NCBI RefSeq assembly: GCF_017813235.1
Contig: NZ_JAGISH010000003.1
Coordinates: 1 to 64,000 of the forward strand
Source: Sagittula salina
Lineage (GTDB): Bacteria > Pseudomonadota > Alphaproteobacteria > Rhodobacterales > Rhodobacteraceae
Direction: 5' to 3'
DNA length: 64,000 nucleotides
Shown here piece by piece: positions 8,221-17,319 of this stretch. Below the pieces are notes generated by a model. The model worked only from the letters and a program-made list of their open reading frames with translations, was not told where the DNA came from and ran no database searches. A program made the position numbers and the translations under genes. Numbering within the stretch: the stretch's first letter is position 1; the number at the start of each line of letters is the position of its first letter.

Positions 8221-8637
8221 TCAGCCTTCGGTGGGAATGACGGCCGTCGCCTCGATCTCGATCTTGGCGGCATCCTCCATCAGGGCAACGACTTGCATGA
8301 CGGCCATGGCGGGGTAGTGGCGCCCGATGATCTCGCGGTAGGCCGCACCAAAAGCCTTCAGGTTGTCGAGATATTCGCGTTTATCAGTGATGTACCACGT
8401 CAGCCGCACGATATGTTCGGGCCGGGCATCTGCCTCCGCCAGCACGGCAACGATGTTCTGCAAGGTCTGGCGAAACTGCCCCGCCATGTCGGAATGCTCC
8501 CATTCCTGCCGCGCGTTCCAACCGACGAGCCCGCCGGTATAGACGGTCCGGCCCTCTGCCAGAACACCGTTGGCATAGCCCTTGGCGGGCACCCAGTCTT
8601 CGGGCTGGAGGAAGGTGTGGGGGCTGGACAGGGTCAT
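8221..8637 (-). CDS. Rid (YjgF/YER057c) family protein, distal gene of the aminobenzoyl-CoA cluster
   Basis: A 138-residue Rid-fold protein. The C-terminal KIEIEATAVIP block matches the conserved KIEIEA region. By hand alignment, however, the arginine that canonical RidA enamine/imine deaminases carry ten residues upstream is a leucine here (QVVALMEDAAKIEIE). It is therefore likely to belong to an arginine-less Rid subfamily with another or weaker activity. It follows the SDR and the fused monooxygenase on the same strand. A role in hydrolysing the enamine formed from 2-aminobenzoyl-CoA would fit the context but conflicts with the missing arginine. Confidence 0.75.
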   Translation of the reverse strand: MTLSSPHTFLQPEDWVPAKGYANGVLAEGRTVYTGGLVGWNARQEWEHSDMAGQFRQTLQNIVAVLAEADARPEHIVRLTWYITDKREYLDNLKAFGAAYREIIGRHYPAMAVMQVVALMEDAAKIEIEATAVIPTEG

Positions 8638-8739
8638 GCGTGGGTTTTCCCGGTTCTTGCGGCAGAGGTAGTGAGTTCAGGGGCGGCGATAGGGTCTGGC
8701 ACCGGTATTGTCACGGCGTATCGCGGACACGTTCGGGGT

Positions 8740-9507
8740 TCATGTTTCTCCCCCGGAGATGGAAATCGCCTGACCCGTCACCATGTCCGATCCCGGCCCG
8801 CAGAGCCAGATCGCGGCCTCCGCCACGTCGCCGGGCGGCACCAGCCGCAACATCGGGTTGGTCGCTTCCAGCGTGGCACGGGCCTCGTCGGCGCTTCGGC
8901 CGGTCTTTTCGACGATGGTCGCGATGGAGCGCGCGGTCATCTCCGTATCGAGGAAGCCGGGGCAGAGCGCGTTGGCCGTGATCCCCTTCCGCGCGAATTC
9001 CAGCGCCACGGATTTCACCATGCCCACGACGCCATGCTTTGCCGCCGCATAGGGTGCTACGTAGGCGTAACCCTTCAGCCCGGCGGTAGAGGCCACGGCG
9101 ATAAGCCGCCCCCAGCGCTTGTCCTGCATGGCCCGGGCGCCTTCGCGCAGGGTCAGGAAGGTACCCGTCAGGTTCACGTCCAGCATTCGTTGGAACGCAT
9201 CGAGTTCGGTACGGGTGAAAGCCGCGCTTTCCGACGCGCCGGCATTGGCGACGACGATATCGGGTCGCGCGCCGGTCATCAGGGCGGCCACGCCGGCCTC
9301 ATCCGTGATGTCGCAAACCACCGCGCGCAGCCGGTTGTGGCGCGCCGTCATGGCCTCCAGCGGACCCTCGCGGCGGCCGCAGATCGTCACCTCCGCACCG
9401 GCCTCGGCCAGTCGCAGGGCGATGGCGGCGCCGACGCCGGAACCACCGCCCGTCACCACGGCGGATTTCCCCGCCAGCATCATTGCGTCCACCCCATCAA
9501 CCGTCAT
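8740..9507 (-). CDS. Short-chain dehydrogenase/reductase
   Basis: A 255-residue SDR with the cofactor motif TGGGSGVG (19-26), the NAG strand in VVANAGAS and the catalytic YxxxK in PYAAAKHG, preceded by serine in VASTAG. The start at 9507 overlaps the stop of the monooxygenase/reductase gene as ATGA, which supports it; a second ATG at 9483 is possible. The context suggests reduction or oxidation of an alicyclic keto/hydroxyacyl-CoA in the 2-aminobenzoyl-CoA route. The residues do not show NADH or NADPH preference clearly. Confidence 0.8.
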   Translation of the reverse strand: MTVDGVDAMMLAGKSAVVTGGGSGVGAAIALRLAEAGAEVTICGRREGPLEAMTARHNRLRAVVCDITDEAGVAALMTGARPDIVVANAGASESAAFTRTELDAFQRMLDVNLTGTFLTLREGARAMQDKRWGRLIAVASTAGLKGYAYVAPYAAAKHGVVGMVKSVALEFARKGITANALCPGFLDTEMTARSIATIVEKTGRSADEARATLEATNPMLRLVPPGDVAEAAIWLCGPGSDMVTGQAISISGGET

Positions 9508-11789
9508 TGCGCCATGGCCCGTGCACGGTCCGCCAGCGTGATCGCCTGCCGTCTGCCGCCTTCGTAGGGTGCCGGCCACACCTGATCGGTGTCGCCCAGT
9601 TCCACCGCCGCGTGCAACGTCCAGTAGGGATCGGCCAGATGCGGGCGGGCCAGCAGCACCAAGTCCGCCCGCCCCGCCATGAGGATGGAATTCACGTGAT
9701 CGGGTTCGTAGATGTTGCCCGCCACCAGCGTCGGCAGGTCGATTTCATTGCGCACCCGGTCGGCGAAGGGTACCTGGAACATGCGGCCATAGACCGGCTG
9801 TTCCGCCTTGTCCGTCTGACCCGAAGAGACATTGATCGCATCCGCGCCCGCCTGCTTGAACATCGCGCCGATCTTTACCGCCTCGTCCGGGGTCACGCCG
9901 TCCTCGCCCATCCAGTCATGCGCCGAGATGCGCACCGTCATCGGGCGATCCTCCGGCCATGCCGCGCGCATGGCGGCAAAGACCTCCAGCGGGAACCGCA
10001 TCCGATTCCCGAGGCTGCCGCCGTAGTCGTCCTCGCGCCGGTTGGTCACCGGCGAAATGAAGGAGGCCAGCAGGTAGCCGTGCGCCGCGTGCATCTCGAT
10101 CATGTCGAAACCGGCAGCCGCCGCTGCCTCGACCGCCGCCACGAATTGCGCTTTCACGCGATCCATGTCGGCGCGGTCCATCGCCTTCGGCACCACGTTG
10201 CCTTCCATCAGCGGGATGGCGGAGGCGGAGAGCAGCGGCCAGTTCTCCCCCTCGGGCAGAGGCCTGTCAATGCCCTCCCACGCCAGCCGGGTAGACCCCT
10301 TGCGACCGGCATGGCCGATCTGGGCGCAGATTTTCGCGGGGGTCTCCGCATGTACGAATTCGGTCAGGCGGGACCACCCCGCCACCTGCTCGGGTCCGAT
10401 GCAGGGACAGCCCGGAGTGATCCGCCCCTCCAGACCGACGCAGAGCATTTCCGTGAACACCAGACCCGCTCCGCCCTTCGCGCGTTCGGCGTAATGCACG
10501 AAATGCCAGTCGTTGGGCATTCCGCCCGTCGCCTTGTACTGCGCCATGGGCGAGACGACGACGCGGTTAACCAGTTCCATGCCGCGCAGTCGGAAGGGCG
10601 CGAACATCGGGCTGCGGCGGGAATTGCTTCCTGCACGCTTCTGGAACCAGCTTTCCGCCGTGGCCAGCCATTCGGGATCGCGCAGGCGCAGGTTTTCGTG
10701 GCTGATCCGTTGCGATCGCGTCAGCAGCGCGTAGTTGAACTGCATCATGTCGAGGTCGAGATAGCGCTCGATTTCCTCGAACCACTGGGTTGAGTTGCGC
10801 GCAGCCGATGTCACCCGCAGCACCTGCAGTTGCCGCTCCTCCTGATAGGCGGCGAGAGCCTCCTCCAGCGGCTTGCCCGACGACAGTTCGTCGGCCAGCG
10901 CGATGGCGCTTTCCATGCCCAGCTTCGACCCCGACCCGATGGAGAAATGCGCCGTAGCGGAGGCATCGCCCAGGAGCACCACGTTATCGAAATGCCAGCT
11001 TTCGCAGGTCACGCGCGGGAAGCGGATCCAGGCCGAGCCGCGCAGATGGTTGGCATTGCTCATCAGGGGGTGCCCGCCGAGGTGCCGGGCAAAGATCTTT
11101 TCGCAAAGCGCGATCCCCTCCGCCTGCGTGAGGCGGCCAAAGCCGAAGGCCTCGTAAACTTCCGGCCCGCATTCCACGATGAAGGTCGCCGTGGTGTCAT
11201 CGAACTGGTAGGCATGCGCCCAGATCCAGCCGTGCTCTGTCTTCTCGAAGATAAAGGTGAAAGCGTCGTCGAACTTCTGATGCGTGCCGAGCCAGACGAA
11301 GTGGTTCGTGCGCATGTCAATTTCCGGTTGGAAACGGTCCGCATAAAGGCTGCGCGTCTTGGAGTTCAGACCGTCGGAGGCCACCAGCAGGTCATTGTCG
11401 CGGCGCAGTTGCTCGATCCGTTCCGGCGTCACTTCGGTCTCGAATTCGATCGTCACGCCCAAATTACCGGCGCGTTCCTGCAACAGCAGCAGCATCTGCC
11501 GCCGCCCGATGCCGCAAAAGCCGTGCCCCGAAGAAGTCATCTCTTCATTGCCGCGCACGACCTTCACGTCGTCCCAATAGGCGAACTGCTCGCGGATCAT
11601 GCGTTCGCTGACGGGATCGTTCTGGTCGAAGTTCGACATGGTTTCATCCGACAGCACCACGCCCCAGCCAAAGGTGTCGTCGGCACGGTTGCGTTCATAA
11701 ACCGTGATGTCGTGCGATGCGTCGCGCAGCTTCATCGAGATGGCGAAGTAGAGACCGGAAGGTCCCCCGCCGAGAACAGCGATTTTCAT
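9504..11789 (-). CDS. Fused FAD monooxygenase / old-yellow-enzyme reductase (2-aminobenzoyl-CoA monooxygenase/reductase type)
   Basis: A 761-residue two-domain protein. The N-terminal half (1 to about 390) is a class A flavin hydroxylase with [10 protein letters not shown] (7-16), and [10 protein letters not shown] further on as the FAD ribityl motif. The C-terminal half, from about 395 ([20 protein letters not shown]), is an FMN old-yellow-enzyme barrel with QIGHAGRKG. This architecture matches 2-aminobenzoyl-CoA monooxygenase/reductase, which hydroxylates and then reduces the ring of 2-aminobenzoyl-CoA to a non-aromatic enamine. Databases often call it salicylyl-CoA 5-hydroxylase/oxidoreductase. 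A CoA ligase, crotonase and dehydrogenase lie upstream on the same strand, which supports the assignment. Confidence 0.85.
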   Translation of the reverse strand: MKIAVLGGGPSGLYFAISMKLRDASHDITVYERNRADDTFGWGVVLSDETMSNFDQNDPVSERMIREQFAYWDDVKVVRGNEEMTSSGHGFCGIGRRQMLLLLQERAGNLGVTIEFETEVTPERIEQLRRDNDLLVASDGLNSKTRSLYADRFQPEIDMRTNHFVWLGTHQKFDDAFTFIFEKTEHGWIWAHAYQFDDTTATFIVECGPEVYEAFGFGRLTQAEGIALCEKIFARHLGGHPLMSNANHLRGSAWIRFPRVTCESWHFDNVVLLGDASATAHFSIGSGSKLGMESAIALADELSSGKPLEEALAAYQEERQLQVLRVTSAARNSTQWFEEIERYLDLDMMQFNYALLTRSQRISHENLRLRDPEWLATAESWFQKRAGSNSRRSPMFAPFRLRGMELVNRVVVSPMAQYKATGGMPNDWHFVHYAERAKGGAGLVFTEMLCVGLEGRITPGCPCIGPEQVAGWSRLTEFVHAETPAKICAQIGHAGRKGSTRLAWEGIDRPLPEGENWPLLSASAIPLMEGNVVPKAMDRADMDRVKAQFVAAVEAAAAAGFDMIEMHAAHGYLLASFISPVTNRREDDYGGSLGNRMRFPLEVFAAMRAAWPEDRPMTVRISAHDWMGEDGVTPDEAVKIGAMFKQAGADAINVSSGQTDKAEQPVYGRMFQVPFADRVRNEIDLPTLVAGNIYEPDHVNSILMAGRADLVLLARPHLADPYWTLHAAVELGDTDQVWPAPYEGGRRQAITLADRARAMAQ

Positions 11790-11834
11790 GACCGGGTTTC
11801 CCTGTTGGTTGAGGCCAAGCTACCCTGTGGAGAC

Positions 11835-11864
11835 CATATTTCAAGTATAAAATATTTAAACATA
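11835..11864 (-). promoter_or_regulatory. AT-rich regulatory segment upstream of the monooxygenase/reductase
   Basis: This short AT-rich island in otherwise GC-rich DNA contains ATATTTCAAG (11836-11845). The same half-site occurs in the MarR intergenic region at 16235-16244, so it may be a second site for that repressor. A separate promoter for the downstream genes is inferred. Confidence 0.4.
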
Positions 11865-11946
11865 AGATTTCACGGCCGAATGGCATGCCGGCTCCAAGGC
11901 TCCCCCCAAAGCGCGCAGGCCGGGATTGCGCCCGAAAGGATGCCCC

Positions 11947-13626
11947 TCAAGCGCGCAGGCGAAACCGTTGGATCTTGCCGGATTCGGTCTTGGGCAGGGC
12001 CTTGGTGAACCGAACCGATCGGGGATACTTGTAAGGCGCGATCACCGCCTTCACATGCTCTTGCAGGGTCCGCACCAGCGCCTCGTCCGGTGCGTGACCC
12101 TCCGCCAGGACAACATGCGCCTCGACGATGCTGCCGCGCTCCTCGTCGGGGCGGCCGATCACCGCGCATTCCGCAACGGCAGGGTGCGAGAGCAAAGCCG
12201 CCTCCACCTCCGGCCCGGCGATGTTGTAGCCGGACGACACGATCATGTCGTCGGTGCGCGCTGCGAAATGCAGATAGCCGTCTTCGTCCATCACAAAAGC
12301 GTCGCCGGTTATGTTCCAGCCGTCCAGAACGTAATTCCGCTGCCGGTCATCGGCGAGGTAGCGGCAGCCGGTCGGACCGCGCACAGCCAGCCGCCCCACC
12401 GTTCCGGGCGGCACTGTATTGCCGTCCTCGTCGATCACCTTCGCCTCATAGCCTTTCACCGGGCGACCGGTGCAGGCAGGTCGGTGGTCGTCAAACCGGT
12501 TGGTGACAAAGATATGCAGCATCTCGGTCGCGCCGATGCCGTCCAGCATGGGTTTCCCGGTCTTGGCGATCCAGTCGTCATAAACTGGCGCGGGCAGGGT
12601 TTCACCTGCCGACACCGCGGCGCGAAGCGACGTCAGGTCCGCGCCCTCATCCATGGCGCGGAGCATGGCGCGATACGCCGTCGGCGCGGTAAAGCAGACC
12701 GTGGCCCTGTATTTCTGGATGATCTCGATCAGGTTCGGCGGGCTGGCATTCTCCAGAAGTGCCGCCGCCGCGCCGAAGCGTAGCGGGAAGACCGCGAGCC
12801 CGCCCAGCCCGAAAGTAAAGGCCAAGGGCGGCGAGCCGACAAAGACATCTTCCGGCACGACCCCCAACACGTCCTGCGCGTAGCCGTCCGCGATGGCGAG
12901 GATGTCGCGGTGAAAATGCATCGTCGCCTTGGGCGATCCGGTCGTGCCGGAGGTGAAGCCCAGCAGCGCCACGTCATCACGGCCTGTCCGCACCGCATCG
13001 AAATGAACCGGCTTTTCCAGCGCCAGCCGGTCCAGTTCCGCGTCGTGGTTGGAAGTGCCGTCGAAGCCCACCACCGTTTCGAGATGCCCGGAATTCTTGG
13101 CGCAGGCGACCATCTCCTCCATCAGCCGCGTATCGCAAAAGGCGAACCGGATTCGCGCTTTGTCCACGATGGCCGTCAACTCCCCGGCGCGCAGCAGCGG
13201 CATGGTATTGACCACCACCGCCCCGGCCTTTGTCGCGGCCAGCCAGACGGCGACCATGGCCGGGTTGTTGGCGGAGCGGATCAGCACGCGGTTGCCGGGC
13301 TGCACGCCCAGATCCTCGACCATCGCGTGGGCAAGGCGGCTGGTCCAGTCGGCCAGCTCCTTGTAAGTGCGCCGCCGACCGTTGCCGATCAGCGCGATCC
13401 GGTCGCCATGGCCCTTTTCAACCATCGCATCGGTCAGTTCGACCGCGGCGTTCAGGTGCTCGGGATAGTCGAAACCGTCCATCAGCAGGTCCGGCCATCG
13501 CTCTGCCGGGGGCAGGTTGTCCCTGGTGAAGGTATCGACATGGGCAGTTGGGCCCAGGGCGATCATGGCCGGCCTTCCCGTGGCCGCGGTGGGGGTCGGC
13601 TTGCTGGCTGTCTCGAGATCCGTCAT
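11947..13626 (-). CDS. Aromatic acid CoA ligase (benzoate/2-aminobenzoate-CoA ligase family)
   Basis: A 559-residue ANL-superfamily acid:CoA ligase. The P-loop LLGFTSGTTGSPKATMHFHR and the GIGATEMLHIF adenine motif are visible, as is the C-terminal PKTESGKIQRF with the catalytic lysine. The N-terminal TAHVDTFTRDNLPP followed by WPDLL is typical of benzoate-type ligases. I chose the ATG at 13626 because AGGAG stands 7 bases upstream; an in-frame ATG at 13680 also has a weak site. With the adjacent aminobenzoyl-CoA monooxygenase/reductase the likely substrate is 2-aminobenzoate (anthranilate); benzoate or salicylate are alternatives. It acts in the cytosol as the entry step. Confidence 0.82.
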   Translation of the reverse strand: MTDLETASKPTPTAATGRPAMIALGPTAHVDTFTRDNLPPAERWPDLLMDGFDYPEHLNAAVELTDAMVEKGHGDRIALIGNGRRRTYKELADWTSRLAHAMVEDLGVQPGNRVLIRSANNPAMVAVWLAATKAGAVVVNTMPLLRAGELTAIVDKARIRFAFCDTRLMEEMVACAKNSGHLETVVGFDGTSNHDAELDRLALEKPVHFDAVRTGRDDVALLGFTSGTTGSPKATMHFHRDILAIADGYAQDVLGVVPEDVFVGSPPLAFTFGLGGLAVFPLRFGAAAALLENASPPNLIEIIQKYRATVCFTAPTAYRAMLRAMDEGADLTSLRAAVSAGETLPAPVYDDWIAKTGKPMLDGIGATEMLHIFVTNRFDDHRPACTGRPVKGYEAKVIDEDGNTVPPGTVGRLAVRGPTGCRYLADDRQRNYVLDGWNITGDAFVMDEDGYLHFAARTDDMIVSSGYNIAGPEVEAALLSHPAVAECAVIGRPDEERGSIVEAHVVLAEGHAPDEALVRTLQEHVKAVIAPYKYPRSVRFTKALPKTESGKIQRFRLRA

Positions 13627-13732
13627 CGCGTCACTCCTGTTGCTGGTTTGGCCGCCCCGTTCGCCGGGGTCGTCTTTCATGGTCGTCCTGTCGCCCGCTC
13701 CGATGCCCCTCGCCTCGGGGCCGGGCCAGCTG

Positions 13733-14884
13733 TCACGCCGACGCCAGCGTCTGGCGGGCGATTATGACTTTCTGCACGTCCGACGCGCCCTCGTAGATGC
13801 GCAGGGCGCGGATTTCGCGATAGAGCCGTTCCACCGTCTCGCCAACGCGGACGCCATCGCCGCCATGAAGCTGCACCGCCGCGTCGATCACCTTCTGCGC
13901 CTCGTCGGTGGCAAACAGCTTTGCCATAGCCGCCTCGCGGGTGACGCGCGGCGCGCCGCTGTCCTTGGCCCAGGCGGCGCGGTAGACCAGCAACGCGGCC
14001 GCATCGACGCGCAAGGCCATCTCCGCGATCTGGCCCTGCACCAACTGCAGGTCCGCCAGCGGGGCCCCCTGTACCTGTCGGGTGGTCACGCGGGCGATCG
14101 CTTCGTCCAGCGCGCGGCGGGCAAAGCCCAGGGCGGCGGCGGCCACCGTGGTGCGGAAAACGTCAAGCACCGACATGGCGATGCGGAACCCCTGCCCCGG
14201 CGCACCGATCAGCGCGGACTTCGGCAGCCGCACGCCGCCGAAGCGCAGCCGCGCCAGCGGGTGCGGCGCAATCACCTCCAGCCGCTCGGCCACCTCCAGC
14301 CCCGGCGTGTCGGCGGGCACCACAAAGGCCGACAGCCCTCTCGCCCCCGGTTCCTCTCCGGTGCGGGCGAACAGCGTATAAACGTCAGCGATGCCGCCGT
14401 TGGAAATCCATGTCTTCTCGCCATCCAGTACCCATGCATCGCCGTCGTCGCGGGCGGTCATGGTGGAGTTCGCCACGTCCGATCCCGACTGCGGTTCGGT
14501 CAGTGCAAAGGCGGAGATCGCCCTGCCCGTCCGGGTCAGCGGCAACCATTCCGCTTGCTGCGCGGGGGTCCCGAACAGCGAGAGCGCGCCGGTGCCCAGC
14601 CCCTGCATGGCGAATGCAAAGTCTGCCAGACCGTCGTGCCGCGCCAGGGTTTCGCGTGTCAGGCACAGGGTGCGCACGTCAAGCGGAGCAGGCGCCCGAG
14701 GGTCGATGGCGGAGGGCATCAGCCAGCCGTCCGCGCCCAGTTTCGCGACCAGCGCGCGGCAGGCGGCGTCGGTGTCGTGGTGGTCGATGGTGCCAAGCCC
14801 ACCGGCCCAGTCATCCAGCGCCAAGGCATGCGCCTTGTGGTCCGGCGTCAGGAACGGCCAGTCGAGAAAGCTGCGATCAGCCAT
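13733..14884 (-). CDS. Acyl-CoA dehydrogenase
   Basis: A 383-residue flavoprotein of the acyl-CoA dehydrogenase family. FAD/substrate motifs are [11 protein letters not shown] and WISNGG in the middle, and the C-terminal part has [11 protein letters not shown] and [10 protein letters not shown]. The EGAS element carries the glutamate position used in many members. The start overlaps the stop of the enoyl-CoA hydratase gene as TGATG, so the two are translationally coupled. It probably oxidises an alicyclic acyl-CoA formed after the aromatic ring is reduced. Confidence 0.85.
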   Translation of the reverse strand: MADRSFLDWPFLTPDHKAHALALDDWAGGLGTIDHHDTDAACRALVAKLGADGWLMPSAIDPRAPAPLDVRTLCLTRETLARHDGLADFAFAMQGLGTGALSLFGTPAQQAEWLPLTRTGRAISAFALTEPQSGSDVANSTMTARDDGDAWVLDGEKTWISNGGIADVYTLFARTGEEPGARGLSAFVVPADTPGLEVAERLEVIAPHPLARLRFGGVRLPKSALIGAPGQGFRIAMSVLDVFRTTVAAAALGFARRALDEAIARVTTRQVQGAPLADLQLVQGQIAEMALRVDAAALLVYRAAWAKDSGAPRVTREAAMAKLFATDEAQKVIDAAVQLHGGDGVRVGETVERLYREIRALRIYEGASDVQKVIIARQTLASA

Positions 14885-15684
14885 CAGTTGCCCTCGAACA
14901 CGGGTTTTTCCTTTGCCACGAAGGCGTCGTAGGCGCGCTTGAAATCTTCGGTCTGCATGCAGATCGCCTGCGCCTGCGCCTCTGCCTCGATGGCCTGACC
15001 CAGCGACATGCTCCATTCCTGCTGCAACATCGTCTTGGTCATCATGTGGGCAAAGTTCGGCCCCGCCGCGATGCGCTTTGCCCAATCCACCGCTTCGGCT
15101 TCCAGCCGGTCTGCGGGCACGAGCCGGTTCCAGAAGCCCCAGCGCTCGCCCTCCTCCGCCGTCATGGCGCGGCCGGTGTAGAGCAGTTCGTTCGCGCGCC
15201 CCTGCCCGATGATCCGGGGCAGCATGGCGCAGGCACCCATGTCGCAACCCGCCAGCCCCACGCGGGTAAAGAGGAAGGCGCATTTCGCCTCCGGCGTGGC
15301 GAGGCGCAAGTCAGAGGCCATGGCGATGATCGCCCCCGCGCCGACGCAGACGCCATCGGCGGCCGTCAGGATCGGCTTGCCGCAGTTCAGCATCGCCTTC
15401 ACCAGATCGCCGGTCATGCGGGTGAAGGCCAGCATTTCCTTCATGCTCATACGCGTGAGCGGACCGATGATATCGTGCACATCGCCGCCGGAGGAAAAGT
15501 TGCCACCGTTCGAGGCAAAAACCACCGCCTTGACCGTATCGTCGTAATGCAGGTCACGAAACCAGTCGCGCAGCTCGGCGTAGCTGTCGAAGGTCAGCGG
15601 GTTCTTGCGCTCGGGGCGGTCCAGCCGCAGCGTGGCAATACCCGCCTCTATGCTGCACTGGAAATGTGTTGTCTCGGCCCTCAT
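14884..15684 (-). CDS. Enoyl-CoA hydratase/isomerase family protein
   Basis: A 266-residue crotonase with oxyanion-hole segments [11 protein letters not shown] and [20 protein letters not shown], followed by [20 protein letters not shown]. The second catalytic acid position (FPExGL in classic hydratases) is occupied by a hydrophobic/aspartate pattern, so isomerase or ring-hydrolase chemistry is as likely as hydration. It overlaps the MarR gene by ATGA upstream and the acyl-CoA dehydrogenase downstream. Within the pathway it could act on the reduced ring CoA ester. Confidence 0.8.
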   Translation of the reverse strand: MRAETTHFQCSIEAGIATLRLDRPERKNPLTFDSYAELRDWFRDLHYDDTVKAVVFASNGGNFSSGGDVHDIIGPLTRMSMKEMLAFTRMTGDLVKAMLNCGKPILTAADGVCVGAGAIIAMASDLRLATPEAKCAFLFTRVGLAGCDMGACAMLPRIIGQGRANELLYTGRAMTAEEGERWGFWNRLVPADRLEAEAVDWAKRIAAGPNFAHMMTKTMLQQEWSMSLGQAIEAEAQAQAICMQTEDFKRAYDAFVAKEKPVFEGN

Positions 15685-16175
15685 CGGCCCTCCTCCTCGT
15701 GGTTGCGGCTGATCGCATCGAAATGATCCGAGAACATCCGCGCCTCCTCAGGGGTGAAATCGGCGAGCAATTCGTCAATCCACGCCTCATGCGCCTCCGC
15801 CTGCGCGGCAAAGACCTCCCTCCCCTTCTGCGTCAGCCGCACCAGAGAAGCCCGCCGGTCGCCGGGCACCTGCACCCGAACGACAAGACCCTCCTCGGCC
15901 AGCCGGTCGACGATACCCGTGACATTGCCGTTCGACACCCGCAGCACGCCGGAAAGCTCGCTCATCCGCAGGCCGTCGACGTAGCGCGCCAGCGCCGCCA
16001 TCACGTCGAAGCGTGGCAGGGTGGAGCCGTACGCCACCCGCAGCCGCTCGCGCAGCTGCGATTCCACATGGCGGGTGGTCTTCAGCATCCTGAGCCACAT
16101 CCGCAGCCGCTCCTTGGAGGCGGCGGTCGGCGCGGCGCGCGGGGTCTGATCCGGGTCCGGGCTTTGCGATGCCAC
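15681..16175 (-). CDS. MarR family transcriptional regulator of the aromatic CoA cluster
   Basis: A 164-residue winged-helix regulator. The MarR core runs from about residue 25 to 150, with [20 protein letters not shown] as the recognition helix region and [14 protein letters not shown] as the wing. It is the first gene of the unit containing the hydratase and acyl-CoA dehydrogenase. MarR proteins in such clusters usually repress until an aryl-CoA ester binds; that effector is inferred. A strong dyad cluster 62-100 bases upstream, at 16237-16275, is the likely operator and is shared with the divergent hydrolase gene. Confidence 0.85.
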   Translation of the reverse strand: MASQSPDPDQTPRAAPTAASKERLRMWLRMLKTTRHVESQLRERLRVAYGSTLPRFDVMAALARYVDGLRMSELSGVLRVSNGNVTGIVDRLAEEGLVVRVQVPGDRRASLVRLTQKGREVFAAQAEAHEAWIDELLADFTPEEARMFSDHFDAISRNHEEEGR

Positions 16176-16236
16176 CTGCGTCTCCTCAAGGGTGTGGGGG
16201 GGGGTGTTGGTGAAAGGCTAGGCAGCGTCCAAAATT

Positions 16237-16275
16237 ATTTCAAGCAAAAAAGGTTTTAGCTTGAAATATATTTCA
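16237..16275. promoter_or_regulatory. MarR operator region (overlapping dyads)
   Basis: There are two structures here. The inverted repeat ATTTCAAGC (16237-16245) / GCTTGAAAT (16259-16267) has perfect 9-bp arms. The perfect 14-bp palindrome TGAAATATATTTCA spans 16262-16275 and shares the right arm. The region lies between the divergent MarR and hydrolase genes and is much more AT-rich than its surroundings. Confidence 0.65.
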
Positions 16276-16367
16276 GCCCCCGTAACGTGGGCTGGGAAAC
16301 GTGGCCTGTCACCCCCGGCGCACCCGGATTGCAGACCTCGCAAATCAGGATGAACAGGGAGCATTCG

Positions 16368-17198
16368 ATGGTGGCCTTCGCCGTGACCGACTGGGACGAC
16401 GCCTACGAGAACGGGCGCAACATCCCCGGCGGCACCGGCTACCCAGATGCGTGGATCGCGCCCTCTGCCGCCTTCCGGGAAACCGCCCGCGCCCGGTTCG
16501 ACATTCCCTATGGCGAGGGCGCACGGCACCGTTACGACCTGTTCCTCCCCGAAGGCACGCCACGCGGTCTCTTTGTCTTCGTGCACGGCGGATATTGGGT
16601 CGCGCTCGACAAGTCCTACTGGTCGCATCTCGCGGCGGGGCCGCTGGCCCTCGGGTGGGCCGTGGCCATGCCGTCCTACGACCTCTGCCCCGATGTGTCG
16701 ATCGCCGAAATCACCGCACAGACCGGCGCCGCCATAGCCCAAGCCGCGCGCGAAATCGCCGGTCCTGTCGTACTCAGCGGCCATTCGGCGGGCGGCCACC
16801 TCGTTACCGCGATGATGTGTGAGGATACGCCCCTGCCCGGCGATGTCCGCGCGCGGCTCGCTCATGTGCTGTCGATCTCGGGCCTGCACGACTTGCGCCC
16901 ACTGCTGCGTACCGCCCGAAACGACGCCCTGCGGCTGGACATGGAAAGCGCCGAGGCAAACAGCCCCGCACTGAAGCGCCCCCTGCCGGGCGTGCGGCTG
17001 ACCACATGGGTCGGAGGCGGCGAGCGGCAGGAGTTTCTGCGCCAGTCGGCGCTGCTGGCGAATATCTGGCACGGGCTCGGCTGTCTGACCGGGTCCGTCA
17101 TTGCCCCCGACCGCCACCATTTCAACGTCATCGATACGCTGGCGGAGCCCGACGGGCCGATGCTGCGCAGCCTGCTCGCCACACCCGAACCGGCGTGA
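16368..17198 (+). CDS. Alpha/beta hydrolase, kynurenine formamidase-like
   Basis: A 276-residue serine hydrolase. The oxyanion motif HGGYW and the nucleophile elbow GHSAGGH are the pair typical of the arylformamidase (BNA7-type) branch; the catalytic histidine is probably in DRHHFNVID. Members hydrolyse N-formylkynurenine to kynurenine and formate in tryptophan breakdown, which leads to anthranilate. That product would feed the adjacent 2-aminobenzoyl-CoA pathway. No tryptophan dioxygenase or kynureninase is in the window, so an esterase role on another aryl compound remains possible. The ATG at 16368 has GGGAG 7 bases upstream. Confidence 0.7.
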   Translation: MVAFAVTDWDDAYENGRNIPGGTGYPDAWIAPSAAFRETARARFDIPYGEGARHRYDLFLPEGTPRGLFVFVHGGYWVALDKSYWSHLAAGPLALGWAVAMPSYDLCPDVSIAEITAQTGAAIAQAAREIAGPVVLSGHSAGGHLVTAMMCEDTPLPGDVRARLAHVLSISGLHDLRPLLRTARNDALRLDMESAEANSPALKRPLPGVRLTTWVGGGERQEFLRQSALLANIWHGLGCLTGSVIAPDRHHFNVIDTLAEPDGPMLRSLLATPEPA

Positions 17199-17210
17199 CC
17201 AGAAAATAGC

Positions 17211-17222
17211 TTGCATGTGCAA
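17211..17222. promoter_or_regulatory. Short dyad upstream of the branched-chain-type importer
   Basis: TTGCA-TG-TGCAA forms a 12-bp inverted repeat about 100 bases before the binding-protein ATG, in the gap after the hydrolase. It may be an operator, but no matching copy was found near the local regulators. Confidence 0.3.
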
Positions 17223-17319
17223 CGCGTTGCCCCGCTGAATAGGGGTTGCGCGCCAGACAATACCGGCCTCGCGCCCAACCAGACGGCAAAAGCCGCTGCC
17301 ATCAACCAGGGAGTTCATC

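Noticed and set aside
10830..12008. Plus-strand open frame opposite the fused monooxygenase/reductase and CoA ligase
   Set aside because: It is antisense to two genes with clear catalytic motifs, spans their intergenic gap, and has no recognisable domain or ribosome-binding site.
16201..16236. G-rich run before the MarR operator as a regulatory element
   Set aside because: Only a short G tract is visible, with no repeat or partner. It is more easily explained by base composition.
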